Assembly (NCBI RefSeq): GCF_001423765.1
Contig: NZ_LMPG01000013.1
Coordinates: 1 to 51,391 of the forward strand
Length of the DNA: 51,391 bases
Direction of reading: 5' to 3'
Origin: Sphingomonas sp. Leaf343
Lineage (GTDB): Bacteria; Pseudomonadota; Alphaproteobacteria; Sphingomonadales; Sphingomonadaceae
A model generated the notes under the pieces. The model saw only the letters and a list, made by a program, of their open reading frames with translations, was not told the origin of the DNA and ran no database searches. Position 1 is the stretch's first letter, and the number at the start of each line of letters is the position of its first letter. This document shows positions 18,720 to 26,653 of the stretch, piece by piece. The position numbers and the translations under genes were made by a program.

Positions 18720-19470
18720 GGCGGCACGGGTCTTTGATATGATCGATGCGCGGCCGGCGTTCACCGCGGTGGATGCGGCGGCGATGCAGGCGCGGTTCGA
18801 CGGGGTCGAAGCGTCGGAAATGCTGCGCCAGTTGCTGACCGGCGAACTCGCCGGGCGGGTCGCGTCGGTGTCGTCGTTCGGCGCGGAATCGGCGGTGCTG
18901 CTGCATATGGTCGCAAGCATCGATGTCGACGTGCCGGTGATCTTCACCAACACGCAGAAGATGTTCGGCGAGACGCTCGCGTACCGGGACGAGCTGTCCG
19001 AGCGGCTGGGGCTGACCGACCTGCGCGTATTCCGGCCCGATCCGCGGCTGCTGGCGGCGAAGGACAAGACGGGGCTGCGCTGGTCTTACGATCCCGATGG
19101 GTGTTGCGACCTGCGCAAGGTGGAGCCGCTGCGCCGTGCGCTGTTGCCGTTCGACGCGTGGATCTCGGGGCGCAAGGGTTTCCAGTCCGGCACCCGCATC
19201 GCACTGCCACGGTTCGAGGAGGATGAAGGGCGGTTGAAGATCAATCCCCTCGCCGACTGGCCGAAGGAGCGGCTGGAGGCGTATTTCGCGGAACACGACC
19301 TGCGACGCCATCCCCTGGAGTCGCAGGGGTATCTATCGATCGGCTGCGCGCCCTGCACCAGCAGGGTCGCACCCGGCGAAAACCCCCGCGCCGGTCGCTG
19401 GCGCGGATGGGACAAGGTGGAATGCGGCATCCACGTCTCGACGCTGCCGGGCGACGAACCCGCTTTCTAG
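18712..19470 (+). CDS. cysH: Adenylyl-sulfate (APS) reductase, 4Fe-4S type
   Basis: Reduces activated sulfate to sulfite with thioredoxin. The nucleotide-binding loop is SSFGAESAVLLH (about residue 45). The Cys-Cys pair in DGCCDLRKVEPL and the later GCAPCTSRV supply four cluster ligands, and the C-terminal ECGIH carries the catalytic cysteine. This CC/CxxC set marks the APS-using type rather than the cluster-free PAPS reductase of E. coli. 252 residues; the start ATG overlaps DUF934 by 8 bases. No CysND-type sulfurylase is in the window. Confidence 0.93.
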   Translation: MGEAARVFDMIDARPAFTAVDAAAMQARFDGVEASEMLRQLLTGELAGRVASVSSFGAESAVLLHMVASIDVDVPVIFTNTQKMFGETLAYRDELSERLGLTDLRVFRPDPRLLAAKDKTGLRWSYDPDGCCDLRKVEPLRRALLPFDAWISGRKGFQSGTRIALPRFEEDEGRLKINPLADWPKERLEAYFAEHDLRRHPLESQGYLSIGCAPCTSRVAPGENPRAGRWRGWDKVECGIHVSTLPGDEPAF

Positions 19471-19483
19471 GGCGAGCAGCACG

Positions 19484-19522
19484 CAAAAAAAGGCCGGGTC
19501 ACCGCGATGGCGGCGCCCGGCC
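19484..19522 (-). terminator. Intrinsic terminator of the outer-membrane protein gene
   Basis: On the minus strand GGCCGGG (19522-19516) pairs with CCCGGCC (19498-19492) and is followed directly by a run of Ts (19491-19485). It lies between the convergent cysH and barrel-protein genes. Confidence 0.8.
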
Positions 19523-19593
19523 AGTCTCCCCCTGGAGATCGGGCGATCGGGTCTGCGGCCCCGACTCCGCAGACCCGTGCCCAGTGTCGGCTG

Positions 19594-20268
19594 TCAGAAA
19601 CGATAGCCGATGCTGAACTGTACGATCGGATAGATCTTGTAATCGTCGACATCGTCCTGAACGTCGCGACGCTCCTCTTCGAGGCTGGCGCGGAATGCGG
19701 CGTTGTTGGACAGCGACCCCGTCGCCGTGAACTCGCGGATCTTGACCGATCCCTGGAACAGCACGCCCGCATCGAACCCGAACATGAAGCCGCGACGATT
19801 GCCGCCGCTCCAGCCGAGCGTCAGAGCTGGCGCGAACTCTTTCACCTCGGCGCGGCCGCGCAGCGTGCCGATCTGCGTCGGTGTGTAGGTGGTGTCGCCC
19901 ACCTCCACATTGGTCGTCGGCGTCGCGATCACCCGCGCGCGGTTCTTGTTGATCCGCGCGCCGGCCGAGATGCGGAAATGCTCGCCCATCGGATACACGT
20001 CCGCCATCAGGCCATAGCTTTCCAGCTTCAGCTTACCGTCATAGGTGATCTCGTCCGGATCGATGTCGCCGCTGATACCGAGGAACGTCGCGCTGGCGCG
20101 GACGCCGACATGATCGGAAAAGCGCGCGCCGATCTCCGGCCCCACCCCGAGCGTGCCACCGGTCACTGCCGCGCTGAACCGGATGCCCCCGTCCGATCCC
20201 GCATCCTGCGCGACCGCAGGCGTTGCCGCAGTCAGCGCCGTCAGTACAAACAAGGCCTTGATCGTCAT
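19594..20268 (-). CDS. Outer-membrane beta-barrel protein (OmpW/OprF-like fold)
   Basis: A 224-residue exported protein: signal peptide MTIKALFVLTALTAATPAVA, then alternating beta-strand sequence and a terminal QFSIGYRF with C-terminal Phe, the usual outer-membrane assembly signal. The segment RFSDHVGVRASATFLGISGD followed by MADVYPMGEHFRISAGARIN is typical of small eight-stranded barrels. Substrate or role cannot be deduced. It is transcribed divergently from a LuxR-type regulator, which may control it, and ends in a clear terminator. Confidence 0.8.
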   Translation of the reverse strand: MTIKALFVLTALTAATPAVAQDAGSDGGIRFSAAVTGGTLGVGPEIGARFSDHVGVRASATFLGISGDIDPDEITYDGKLKLESYGLMADVYPMGEHFRISAGARINKNRARVIATPTTNVEVGDTTYTPTQIGTLRGRAEVKEFAPALTLGWSGGNRRGFMFGFDAGVLFQGSVKIREFTATGSLSNNAAFRASLEEERRDVQDDVDDYKIYPIVQFSIGYRF

Positions 20269-20342
20269 AGAAACTCCCCCGTAGGACCGAAGACAGGTCC
20301 ATCCCCGCCGCGCTTTTGCGACGCGGCCGCGCAGTGCGCATG

Positions 20343-20354
20343 TCCCATTTGGGA
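20343..20354. promoter_or_regulatory. Palindrome in the barrel-gene/LuxR divergent region
   Basis: TCCCATTTGGGA is a near-perfect dyad located 75 bases from the barrel gene start and 78 bases from the regulator start, midway in the 163-base intergenic region. Its placement suits an operator for the adjacent LuxR-type protein, but no binding consensus is known for that protein. Confidence 0.35.
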
Positions 20355-20431
20355 TAAGATGCTTTCCAAATCCTGTATTTCGATGCAGTTTCGAACATAC
20401 CGTCGTGGGGACGCCGGACCGGGGGAACGGC

Positions 20432-21535
20432 ATGACGCAGGACGCACAGGCGCTGGTCGAACATTTCCGACAGGCAGCGATGGGGATGACGAGCTGGGCG
20501 TGCTCTCTGGAGACGCTGGCGCGCGCCACGGGCGGCGCGGCGGCGCAGATCGCCGCTATCGATCCGCAGCGGGGCCTGTTCGTCAATCTGCTGTCGGACT
20601 TCGGCCGCTATGTCGAGGAGGATTACCTGCGCGCGGGCGGTCCCGATCCGGCGCATAATCCGCGCACGCGCGCGGCGATCCGGGGGCCGGCGTTCCGATG
20701 CCAGACGGACCGGGATTTCAGCACCGATGCGATGCGCGCCCGCCTGCCGATCTACACCGGCCTGTTCGCGGAGTACGACATCCCCCATTCCTGCATCGTG
20801 CCGCTGGGCCACGCCGCCGACGGCGCACAGATGGCGATGGCGCTGCTGAGGCCGGCACGCAGCGGCGAGGCGGACATGGACGAACGCCGCCTGCTGGAGA
20901 CGATCGCCCCCGCCATCGCCGCGACGATGGGTGCCAGCCTGACGCTGGGTACGGCGCTCGACGCGTCGCTGGTGCGAACGGCGGAGCATCTGTCCGGCCC
21001 GGCGATCCTGCTGGGGTTCGATCGCAAGATCGCATCCCTGTCACCGGCGGCGGAGGCGATCCTGCAATCGGCCACGCACCTGACGATCCGCCACGGTCGC
21101 GTCGTCGCGGCGGCCAGCGGCTCCGACCCGGCGCTGGAGGACGCGTTCCGCGCGGTGACATCGCCCGGGCGGCCGATGACCGGCAGGGTGTCCGTGGCGC
21201 TGCGCCCGGTGCGCGGCCGTCAGCCGGCGATCGTCGACCTCGTCCCGCTGGCGATCCGGATCGAGGGACCGCTATCGGCGGCGCGCGCGGTCCTGACGAT
21301 CCGGACGCCGCAGCGCAGCGGCGATCCGATCATGCTGTTGCGCGCCGCCTATGGCCTGACCCCTGCCGAGGCGGCGGTCGCGCTGATGCTGGCGGACGGT
21401 CACGACATCGCGACGGTCGCACGGCATCGCGGGGCAGCGGCGGGAACGGTGCGCAATCAGGTCAAGGCGCTGTTCGAGAAGACCGGCACGAACCGGCAGA
21501 CGGAACTGGTGCTGGCGATCCGGCCGTTTTGCTGA
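20432..21535 (+). CDS. LuxR-family transcriptional regulator
   Basis: A 367-residue regulator with a C-terminal LuxR-type helix-turn-helix: YGLTPAEAAVALMLADGHDI, ATVARHRGAAAGTVRNQV, KALFEKTGTNRQTEL at about residues 302-360. The N-terminal 200 residues contain HSCIVPLGHAADGAQMAMAL and look like a GAF-type sensor. There is no receiver domain or acyl-homoserine-lactone signature. The start ATG at 20432 has GGGGGA upstream; an in-frame GTG 27 bases earlier lacks one. Divergent from an outer-membrane protein gene. Confidence 0.85.
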   Translation: MTQDAQALVEHFRQAAMGMTSWACSLETLARATGGAAAQIAAIDPQRGLFVNLLSDFGRYVEEDYLRAGGPDPAHNPRTRAAIRGPAFRCQTDRDFSTDAMRARLPIYTGLFAEYDIPHSCIVPLGHAADGAQMAMALLRPARSGEADMDERRLLETIAPAIAATMGASLTLGTALDASLVRTAEHLSGPAILLGFDRKIASLSPAAEAILQSATHLTIRHGRVVAAASGSDPALEDAFRAVTSPGRPMTGRVSVALRPVRGRQPAIVDLVPLAIRIEGPLSAARAVLTIRTPQRSGDPIMLLRAAYGLTPAEAAVALMLADGHDIATVARHRGAAAGTVRNQVKALFEKTGTNRQTELVLAIRPFC

Positions 21536-21548
21536 GGGAGGTGTTAAA

Positions 21549-21675
21549 CCGGGGCCCTGCTTCTTGGCGTCCCTTCCGCTTGCGGGAGGGCTGGGGGAAG
21601 GTTTCTCAACGGACCGTACGCTTTTGGCGAAGCCCTCCCCAAGGCAAGGGGAGCTAGCAGCAGCGAGCAGCAGCC
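21549..21675. repeat. Second intergenic palindromic repeat element
   Basis: CCCTTCCGCTTGCGGGAGGG at 21569-21588 is a tight hairpin, followed by GGGGGAAGG and, after a spacer, CCCTCCCCAAGGCAAGGGGA near 21631-21651. This resembles the CTCC/GGAG element between parE and cobA and probably belongs to the same class of dispersed repeat. It fills the gap between two convergent genes and may also help terminate both. Confidence 0.5.
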
Positions 21676-21975
21676 TTACCCCCCGGCTTTCCCCAGCCGC
21701 CTCCGATTCGCACCCACCTTGCCCCGGTAATGCTTCAGCACCTTCTGCGTGCCTGCGAGCGGGGTCGAGCCGAGGCCGCCGGTCGCCATCGCGAATTGCA
21801 GTTCCAGCGCCGCCTGCATCTTTTCCTGCATCATCAGGCGCGTCTCGCGCTGGTCGGCGTCGCCTCCCGATGCGATCTTGGCGACGCGCATGCCGATCAC
21901 CGCCGACGCCTCCATTCCCAGCGCCCAGGCGTCGAAGCCGGCTTTCGCCCAACCCGCATACGGCCATGTGTACAT
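21676..21975 (-). CDS. Small conserved-looking hypothetical protein
   Basis: A 99-residue protein rich in Ala, Met and Gln, predicted helical: MYTWPYAGWAKAGFDAWALG, MRVAKIASGGDADQRETRLM and MQEKMQAALELQFAMATGG follow each other, ending in a basic tail. The pattern is reminiscent of phasin-like or coiled-coil proteins, but I cannot place the family. The start ATG at 21975 has GGGAG 8 bases upstream; a GTG further upstream in frame is less likely. It is downstream of dnaB but convergent with the regulator gene. Confidence 0.6.
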   Translation of the reverse strand: MYTWPYAGWAKAGFDAWALGMEASAVIGMRVAKIASGGDADQRETRLMMQEKMQAALELQFAMATGGLGSTPLAGTQKVLKHYRGKVGANRRRLGKAGG

Positions 21976-22056
21976 GAAGGCACTCCCGATCCGCGGCGGA
22001 CTGTCCGTCACGCCGCGGTCGTTAGCACGTCCGGCGGACGCCGTCGCTGCCTGCGC

Positions 22057-23547
22057 TCAATAGCCGGCGTAGTCGGAGAAGCGGGTGATCGTCGGATCGA
22101 ATTTCATCACGACCTTGCCCGTCGCGCCGTGGCGCTGCTTGGCAACGATCAGTTCGGCCAGACCATAGACGCGTTCCATGTCGGTCGCCCACTTCTGGTG
22201 ATCCTCGAACACGCGGCTGTCGTCACCCTCGGTCGGGCGCTTCGGCTCCTTCGCGGCGACGTAATAGTCCTCGCGGAACACGAACCAGACCATGTCGGCG
22301 TCCTGCTCGATCGATCCCGATTCACGCAGATCCGACAGCATCGGCCGCTTGTCCTCGCGACTTTCGACCGCGCGGCTGAGCTGCGACAACGCGAGCACCG
22401 GTACGTTCATGTCCTTGGCCAGCGTCTTCAGCCCGCGCGAGATTTCGGAGATTTCCTGCACGCGGTTCTCCGACCCCTTGCCGCCCGCGGTCAGCAGCTG
22501 GAGGTAGTCGACGACGACCAGCCCAATCTCGTTATTGTGCCGCCGCTGCAATCTACGAACGCGGGTATGCAGCGCCGAGATGCTGAGACCGCCGGTATCG
22601 TCGATGAACAGCGGCAGATTTTCCAGTTCCGCCGCCGCCGCCGCGAGTTGCGCGAACTCGGCGCGGCTGATCTTGCCCATGCGCAGGTTTTCCGAACTGA
22701 TCCGCGCCTGTTCCGCGAGGATACGCGTCGCGAGCTGGTCGGCGCTCATTTCCAGCGAGAAGAACGCGACCTTCGCGCCGACCGAGTCGGCCGGGGCGAT
22801 CCCGTCCGCCATGTCGCGCATCCAGCGGCGGGCGGCGTTGAAGGCGATGTTGGTCGCCAGCGACGTCTTGCCCATGCCGGGTCGGCCGGCGAGGATCATC
22901 AGATCGGAATGGTGCATGCCGCCAATCTTGGCGTTGATCGAGTCGAGGCCCGTCGTCACGCCCGACAGGTTGCCGCCGCTGTTCAGTGCACGCTCCGCCA
23001 TCTTGACGGCCATCGTCGTCGCCTGTGCGAAGGTCTTCGTGGCGTTCTCCGCGCCGCCGTCGCCCGCGACCTTGTAGAGTTCCTCTTCAGCCGCCTCGAT
23101 CTGGGCGCGCGGATTCACCTCCTCGCTGGTGTCCATCGCGCGGTCGACAAGTGTGCGGCCGACCGTGACCAGCGCGCGCAGCATGGCGAGGTCGTAGATC
23201 TGCGTCGCGAACTGGCGTGCGCCGATCAGGCCTGCGCCCGATCCGGTCAGCCCGGCGAGATAGGACGGCCCGCCAAGTTCCTTCATCGCCTCGTCCGCCT
23301 CGAACATCGGGCGCAGCGTCACCGGCGTCGCGAGCATGTCGTTGGCGCGCAGCGTCTTGATCGCGGCGAAGATGCGGCCGTGCAGCGGCTCGAAGAAATG
23401 CACCGGCTCCAGCCGGTCGACCAGATCGTCGGCCAGCCGGTTGTCGATCATCATCGCGCCGAGCATCGCCGCCTCCGCTTCGACGTTGCGGGGAAGCTGC
23501 TGCTCCACGACGGGGGTAGCGGGAGTCGGAAATGCGAGTGTGGCCAT
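22057..23547 (-). CDS. dnaB: Replicative DNA helicase
   Basis: Hexameric ATP-driven helicase that unwinds DNA ahead of the replication fork. 496 residues: the N-terminal primase-interacting domain begins QLPRNVEAEAAMLGAMMID; the RecA-like domain has Walker A AGRPGMGKTSLATNIA, Walker B GLVVVDYLQLL and the DnaB signature LALSQLSRAVESREDKRPM. The frame is open upstream for another 61 codons, but family sequence starts at MATLAFPTP. It is transcribed divergently from the UPF0262 gene. Confidence 0.96.
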   Translation of the reverse strand: MATLAFPTPATPVVEQQLPRNVEAEAAMLGAMMIDNRLADDLVDRLEPVHFFEPLHGRIFAAIKTLRANDMLATPVTLRPMFEADEAMKELGGPSYLAGLTGSGAGLIGARQFATQIYDLAMLRALVTVGRTLVDRAMDTSEEVNPRAQIEAAEEELYKVAGDGGAENATKTFAQATTMAVKMAERALNSGGNLSGVTTGLDSINAKIGGMHHSDLMILAGRPGMGKTSLATNIAFNAARRWMRDMADGIAPADSVGAKVAFFSLEMSADQLATRILAEQARISSENLRMGKISRAEFAQLAAAAAELENLPLFIDDTGGLSISALHTRVRRLQRRHNNEIGLVVVDYLQLLTAGGKGSENRVQEISEISRGLKTLAKDMNVPVLALSQLSRAVESREDKRPMLSDLRESGSIEQDADMVWFVFREDYYVAAKEPKRPTEGDDSRVFEDHQKWATDMERVYGLAELIVAKQRHGATGKVVMKFDPTITRFSDYAGY

Positions 23548-23617
23548 GCGCCGTCCTGTAGCGCCGTGGCCGCCCCCGCGCCATTGCCGGGGCAAGCGGT
23601 TCACCGTAATCGGAGTC

Positions 23618-24100
23618 ATGGCCGACCGCCGCATCATCGACGTCACCCTGGACGAACGCACGATCCTGTGGCGGTCGGCCGATGTCGAGCAGGAACGGCG
23701 GATCGCGATCTTCGACCTGCTGGAGGGCAACAGCTTCGCGCCGCAGCGCGCCGCGCCGGACGGCTATGAAGGCCCCTATCGTCTCGCCATCTCGGTCGAG
23801 GAAGGGCGACTGGTGCTGGCGATCAAGCGCGAGGACGATACGCCGCTGGAAACGCTCATCCTGTCGATGGCGCGTTTCCGCCGGCCGATCCGCGACTATT
23901 TCGCGATCTGCGACAGCTATTATCAGGCGATCCGCGCCTCCACCCCGCAACAGATCGAGACCGTCGACATGGCCCGCCGGGGCGTCCACAACGAAGCCGC
24001 CGAACTGCTGATGGAACGGCTCGACGGCAAGATCGCGGTGGATTTCGACACCGCGCGCCGCCTGTTCACGCTGATCTGCGTCCTGCACATTCGTGGCTAA
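23618..24100 (+). CDS. UPF0262 family protein
   Basis: A 160-residue protein of the alphaproteobacterial UPF0262 family, recognised from RIIDVTLDERTILWRSADVE at the start, ERRIAIFDLLEGNSF, and MARFRRPIRDYFAICDSYYQ in the middle. Function is unknown. No membrane segment or metal motif is visible. It overlaps the next gene by 8 bases and begins a three-gene run (this gene, GH25-like, cdd) with all junctions overlapping, so co-expression is likely. Confidence 0.85.
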   Translation: MADRRIIDVTLDERTILWRSADVEQERRIAIFDLLEGNSFAPQRAAPDGYEGPYRLAISVEEGRLVLAIKREDDTPLETLILSMARFRRPIRDYFAICDSYYQAIRASTPQQIETVDMARRGVHNEAAELLMERLDGKIAVDFDTARRLFTLICVLHIRG

Positions 24101-24770
24101 GGTCTGGCACGTTCTGGTCGGCGGGCTGGCGACCGCGGGCGCGCTGGGGATCGGCGGCTGGCATTATGTCACGCATTGGGCACCGTCGGTTGGACGCTAT
24201 CCGTTGCAGGGCATCGATCTGGACGAGGATGCGGCGGTTCCGGAATGGCCGACCGTCCGCGCGCACGGGGCGGATTTCGCCTATCTGGTCGCGACCAGCG
24301 GCAAGGATCGCCGCGCGCCAAACTTCGAGGCGAACTGGCAGGCGCTGCCCGACGCCGGGATGCGGCGCGGGGCGGTGCATCTGTATTCGCTGTGCCAGCC
24401 GGCGAAGGATCAGGCGAACGCGTTCAACACGGTCGTGCCCCGTACCGGCGATGCGCTACCCGCCGCCGTAGACCTGTCGTTCCGCGACGATTGCGCGGCG
24501 CGGCCGGACCGTCCCGCGCTGCTCGCCGAACTGCGCCGGTTCCTGACCATTGTGGAGGCGCATACGGGCAAGCCCGCCCTGCTGCGCATCGCGAAGCCGG
24601 TCGAGCGGCGCTATACGGTCACCGCCGCGCTGGCCCGGCCGGTATGGCTGACCGGCTATTTCCTCGTCCCCGGCTATGCCGCGCATCCGTGGCAGATGTG
24701 GCGCGCGACCGATATCCGCCGCGTCGACGGCATTGAGGGACCCGTGAACTGGGACGTAGTGGCACCATGA
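24093..24770 (+). CDS. GH25-like lysozyme-fold protein, possibly inactive
   Basis: A 225-residue protein with one N-terminal membrane anchor (HVLVGGLATAGALGIGGWHY) and a periplasmic GH25 muramidase-like barrel: YPLQGIDLDEDAAVPEW, FAYLVATSGKDRRAPNFEAN, GAVHLYSLCQPAKDQANAF, and WQMWRATDIRRVDGIEGPVN at the end. The first-strand Asp is kept, but the usual catalytic D-x-E is AAVDLSF here, with Ser in place of Glu, so muramidase activity is doubtful. The start is GTG, overlapping UPF0262; the stop overlaps cdd by ATGA. Confidence 0.75.
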   Translation: MAKVWHVLVGGLATAGALGIGGWHYVTHWAPSVGRYPLQGIDLDEDAAVPEWPTVRAHGADFAYLVATSGKDRRAPNFEANWQALPDAGMRRGAVHLYSLCQPAKDQANAFNTVVPRTGDALPAAVDLSFRDDCAARPDRPALLAELRRFLTIVEAHTGKPALLRIAKPVERRYTVTAALARPVWLTGYFLVPGYAAHPWQMWRATDIRRVDGIEGPVNWDVVAP

Positions 24771-25243
24771 ATGACGAAGCCCCCCGCCTGATCGCCGCCG
24801 CGCGGGAGGCCGCGCGGCACGCCCACGCCCCCTATTCACGGTTCGCGGTCGGCGCGGCGCTGCTGATGACCGATGGCAGCATCGTCACGGGCGCGAATAT
24901 GGAGAATGCGAGCTATGGCCTGTCGCTCTGCGCCGAGACGGTCGCCGTCGCCACCGCCAGCGCGGCGGGCCGATTGCGCGATGTGGTCGCGGTGGGGGTG
25001 ATCGGCGGCGCGATGGATGCGGACGGACGCGCGACCGGCGTGCAGCCGGTCAGCCCCTGTGGCCGCTGCCGTCAGGTGCTGAACGAGGCGGCGCAGATGG
25101 GCGGCCGCGACCTGCCGGTCCATTGCGGCGCAGCCGAGGGCGATGCGATCCGCAGCTACCGGCTGTCGGAACTGCTCCCCGATGCGTTCGGCCCGCTCGA
25201 TCTGGGGATCGGTCGAGATCATCCGGGTCCCGATAGCAAGTGA
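24767..25243 (+). CDS. cdd: Cytidine deaminase
   Basis: Zinc-dependent hydrolytic deamination of cytidine and deoxycytidine to uridine forms, in pyrimidine salvage. 158 residues with APYSRFAVGAAL, NMENASYGLSLCAETVAV (zinc Cys and catalytic Glu) and PCGRCRQVLNE (the other two zinc Cys). This is the homotetrameric short form, with Cys in place of the His of the E. coli-type dimer. The family usually has CAER; here CAET. It overlaps the GH25-like gene and ends the operon. About 200 bases without a gene follow. Confidence 0.93.
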   Translation: MNDEAPRLIAAAREAARHAHAPYSRFAVGAALLMTDGSIVTGANMENASYGLSLCAETVAVATASAAGRLRDVVAVGVIGGAMDADGRATGVQPVSPCGRCRQVLNEAAQMGGRDLPVHCGAAEGDAIRSYRLSELLPDAFGPLDLGIGRDHPGPDSK

Positions 25244-25400
25244 CGGGACGTGGTCGGAAGCGCGACTGACTTCCCGCCGTAATCTGAAGCACTTCGCTGG
25301 CATCAAGTTCGCGGTGATACAGTCTCTCCGTGTCGCCCGGACCAGTCGACACTATGGTGTTCCCCCAAACATCGTTGCGGACGCGCCCTGCCGGTGTCAG

Positions 25401-25422
25401 GATGCGCCCCGGGGGACGCATC
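25401..25422. other. Hairpin just upstream of the toxin-like gene
   Basis: GATGCG pairs with CGCATC around a self-complementary CCCC/GGGG core, ending 20 bases before the start codon at 25442. The stem could restrict ribosome access or mark the end of the cdd transcript; it has no T-tract. The rest of the 25244-25441 gap shows nothing recognisable. Confidence 0.35.
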
Positions 25423-25441
25423 GCAATGCCGGGGAACAGGG

Positions 25442-26653
25442 ATGGCCGTGGTCTCGCGGCCGATTGAAGTTCGGGTCGGCACCGGCCGCATCCTCATCGG
25501 TACGCCCGCGCTGCTGCCGCCGGAACAGCGTCGGCCGTATCATCAGGTCGCGGTTCTGTACCGGCTGTTCGGCAGCGCCGGCGCGGTTCGGCAATTGCAG
25601 CAGGTCTGGCGACAGCTTCCACTCAGCGGCAGTCACGCGGCCCACCTCACGCCGATGGAACTGCGCGACACTATCGAGCGGGCGATCATCGCACAGCGGA
25701 TCGCGCTGGTGTGGCTGCCGCCGCTGTTCACGGGCACGATCCAGATCGATCGGCTGCCGACGTCGAAGACTCCGCCGGCCGGCGCGGGTCAGCGTACCCA
25801 GCCGCGGCAGCGGATCGACGACCTGCCGGCGATCGAAAAGGTCGCGCTGGCGGTCCAGCGATCGCTGGACCATGTCCGTGGCGACACCCGCCGGAAGCTG
25901 GTCGAACTTCGGCAGGCGATCGAGCGACTGGACGAACGCGACGTCGCGCTGATCGTCGGCGGCTTCGCGCTGCTGGCGGTGCCGGTGGTGGGCGAGGCGT
26001 TAGGCGCGGCGATCCTGGCGTGGACCTGCTGGGAGTTCGGCTACGAGGGTATCGCCTTCGCCTATGGTCTGGGCGCGGCGAGCCGAGCGGCGGCGGAGGC
26101 GCGCACGGAAGCCGACATTGATATCGCCGCCCGCCGCTACGCCGAAGCATTCGAGCATCTGGGCAAGGCGTTCATCGCGTGGTTGCTGATCCGCCTGCAG
26201 GTTGGTGGTCTTCGTCGCGCGGCGGCGGACACGGCGGCGGTGGACACGACGGCGGCGCGGACCGCAGCGACCGCTAGAACAGGGGAAGAGGCATCCGCGC
26301 CGCTCCACAAGCCGCTGGCCAAACCTGCGAAGCGGCAGACAGGGACCACAGTCTTGGGTCACAACCCCGATTACCAGGCGCTCGCGAACAAGGGTGGAGA
26401 CCGGTATTTCGACATCCCGACGCAACAGTGGGACCGCATTACCAAGGGCATGACCAAGGATCAGATCTTCGACCGGTTCAACAAGCCGTTCATTGATCGC
26501 ACCATCGCGCGTGGTGACGCCATCATCCTGTCCAACTCGGTTACCAAGGTCAAACCGGACAGCTATCTGGCGCGGGAACTCGATTACCTCTTCTCGAAGG
26601 GTTACAAACCCGCGAAGGACGGGCTCAGCCTCATCAAACCGGGACGACCATGA
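25442..26653 (+). CDS. Probable polymorphic toxin with C-terminal effector domain
   Basis: A 403-residue protein with modular layout. Residues 1-95 form a globular N-terminal region (VGTGRILIGTPALLPPEQRR); 125-165 a charged helical stretch; 167-213 a hydrophobic hairpin starting LIVGGFALLAVPVVGEALGA, with another short hydrophobic helix near 242-252; 255-300 an Ala/Thr linker; and 301-403 a compact hydrophilic domain including GHNPDYQALANKGGDRYFDI, IDRTIARGDAIILSN and ELDYLFSKGY. From memory the last domain resembles C-terminal modules of CdiA/Rhs-type toxins. No signal peptide, VgrG or PAAR motif is seen, so delivery is unknown. The stop overlaps the next gene by ATGA. Start ATG has GGGGAACAGGG upstream. 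Confidence 0.6.
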   Translation: MAVVSRPIEVRVGTGRILIGTPALLPPEQRRPYHQVAVLYRLFGSAGAVRQLQQVWRQLPLSGSHAAHLTPMELRDTIERAIIAQRIALVWLPPLFTGTIQIDRLPTSKTPPAGAGQRTQPRQRIDDLPAIEKVALAVQRSLDHVRGDTRRKLVELRQAIERLDERDVALIVGGFALLAVPVVGEALGAAILAWTCWEFGYEGIAFAYGLGAASRAAAEARTEADIDIAARRYAEAFEHLGKAFIAWLLIRLQVGGLRRAAADTAAVDTTAARTAATARTGEEASAPLHKPLAKPAKRQTGTTVLGHNPDYQALANKGGDRYFDIPTQQWDRITKGMTKDQIFDRFNKPFIDRTIARGDAIILSNSVTKVKPDSYLARELDYLFSKGYKPAKDGLSLIKPGRP

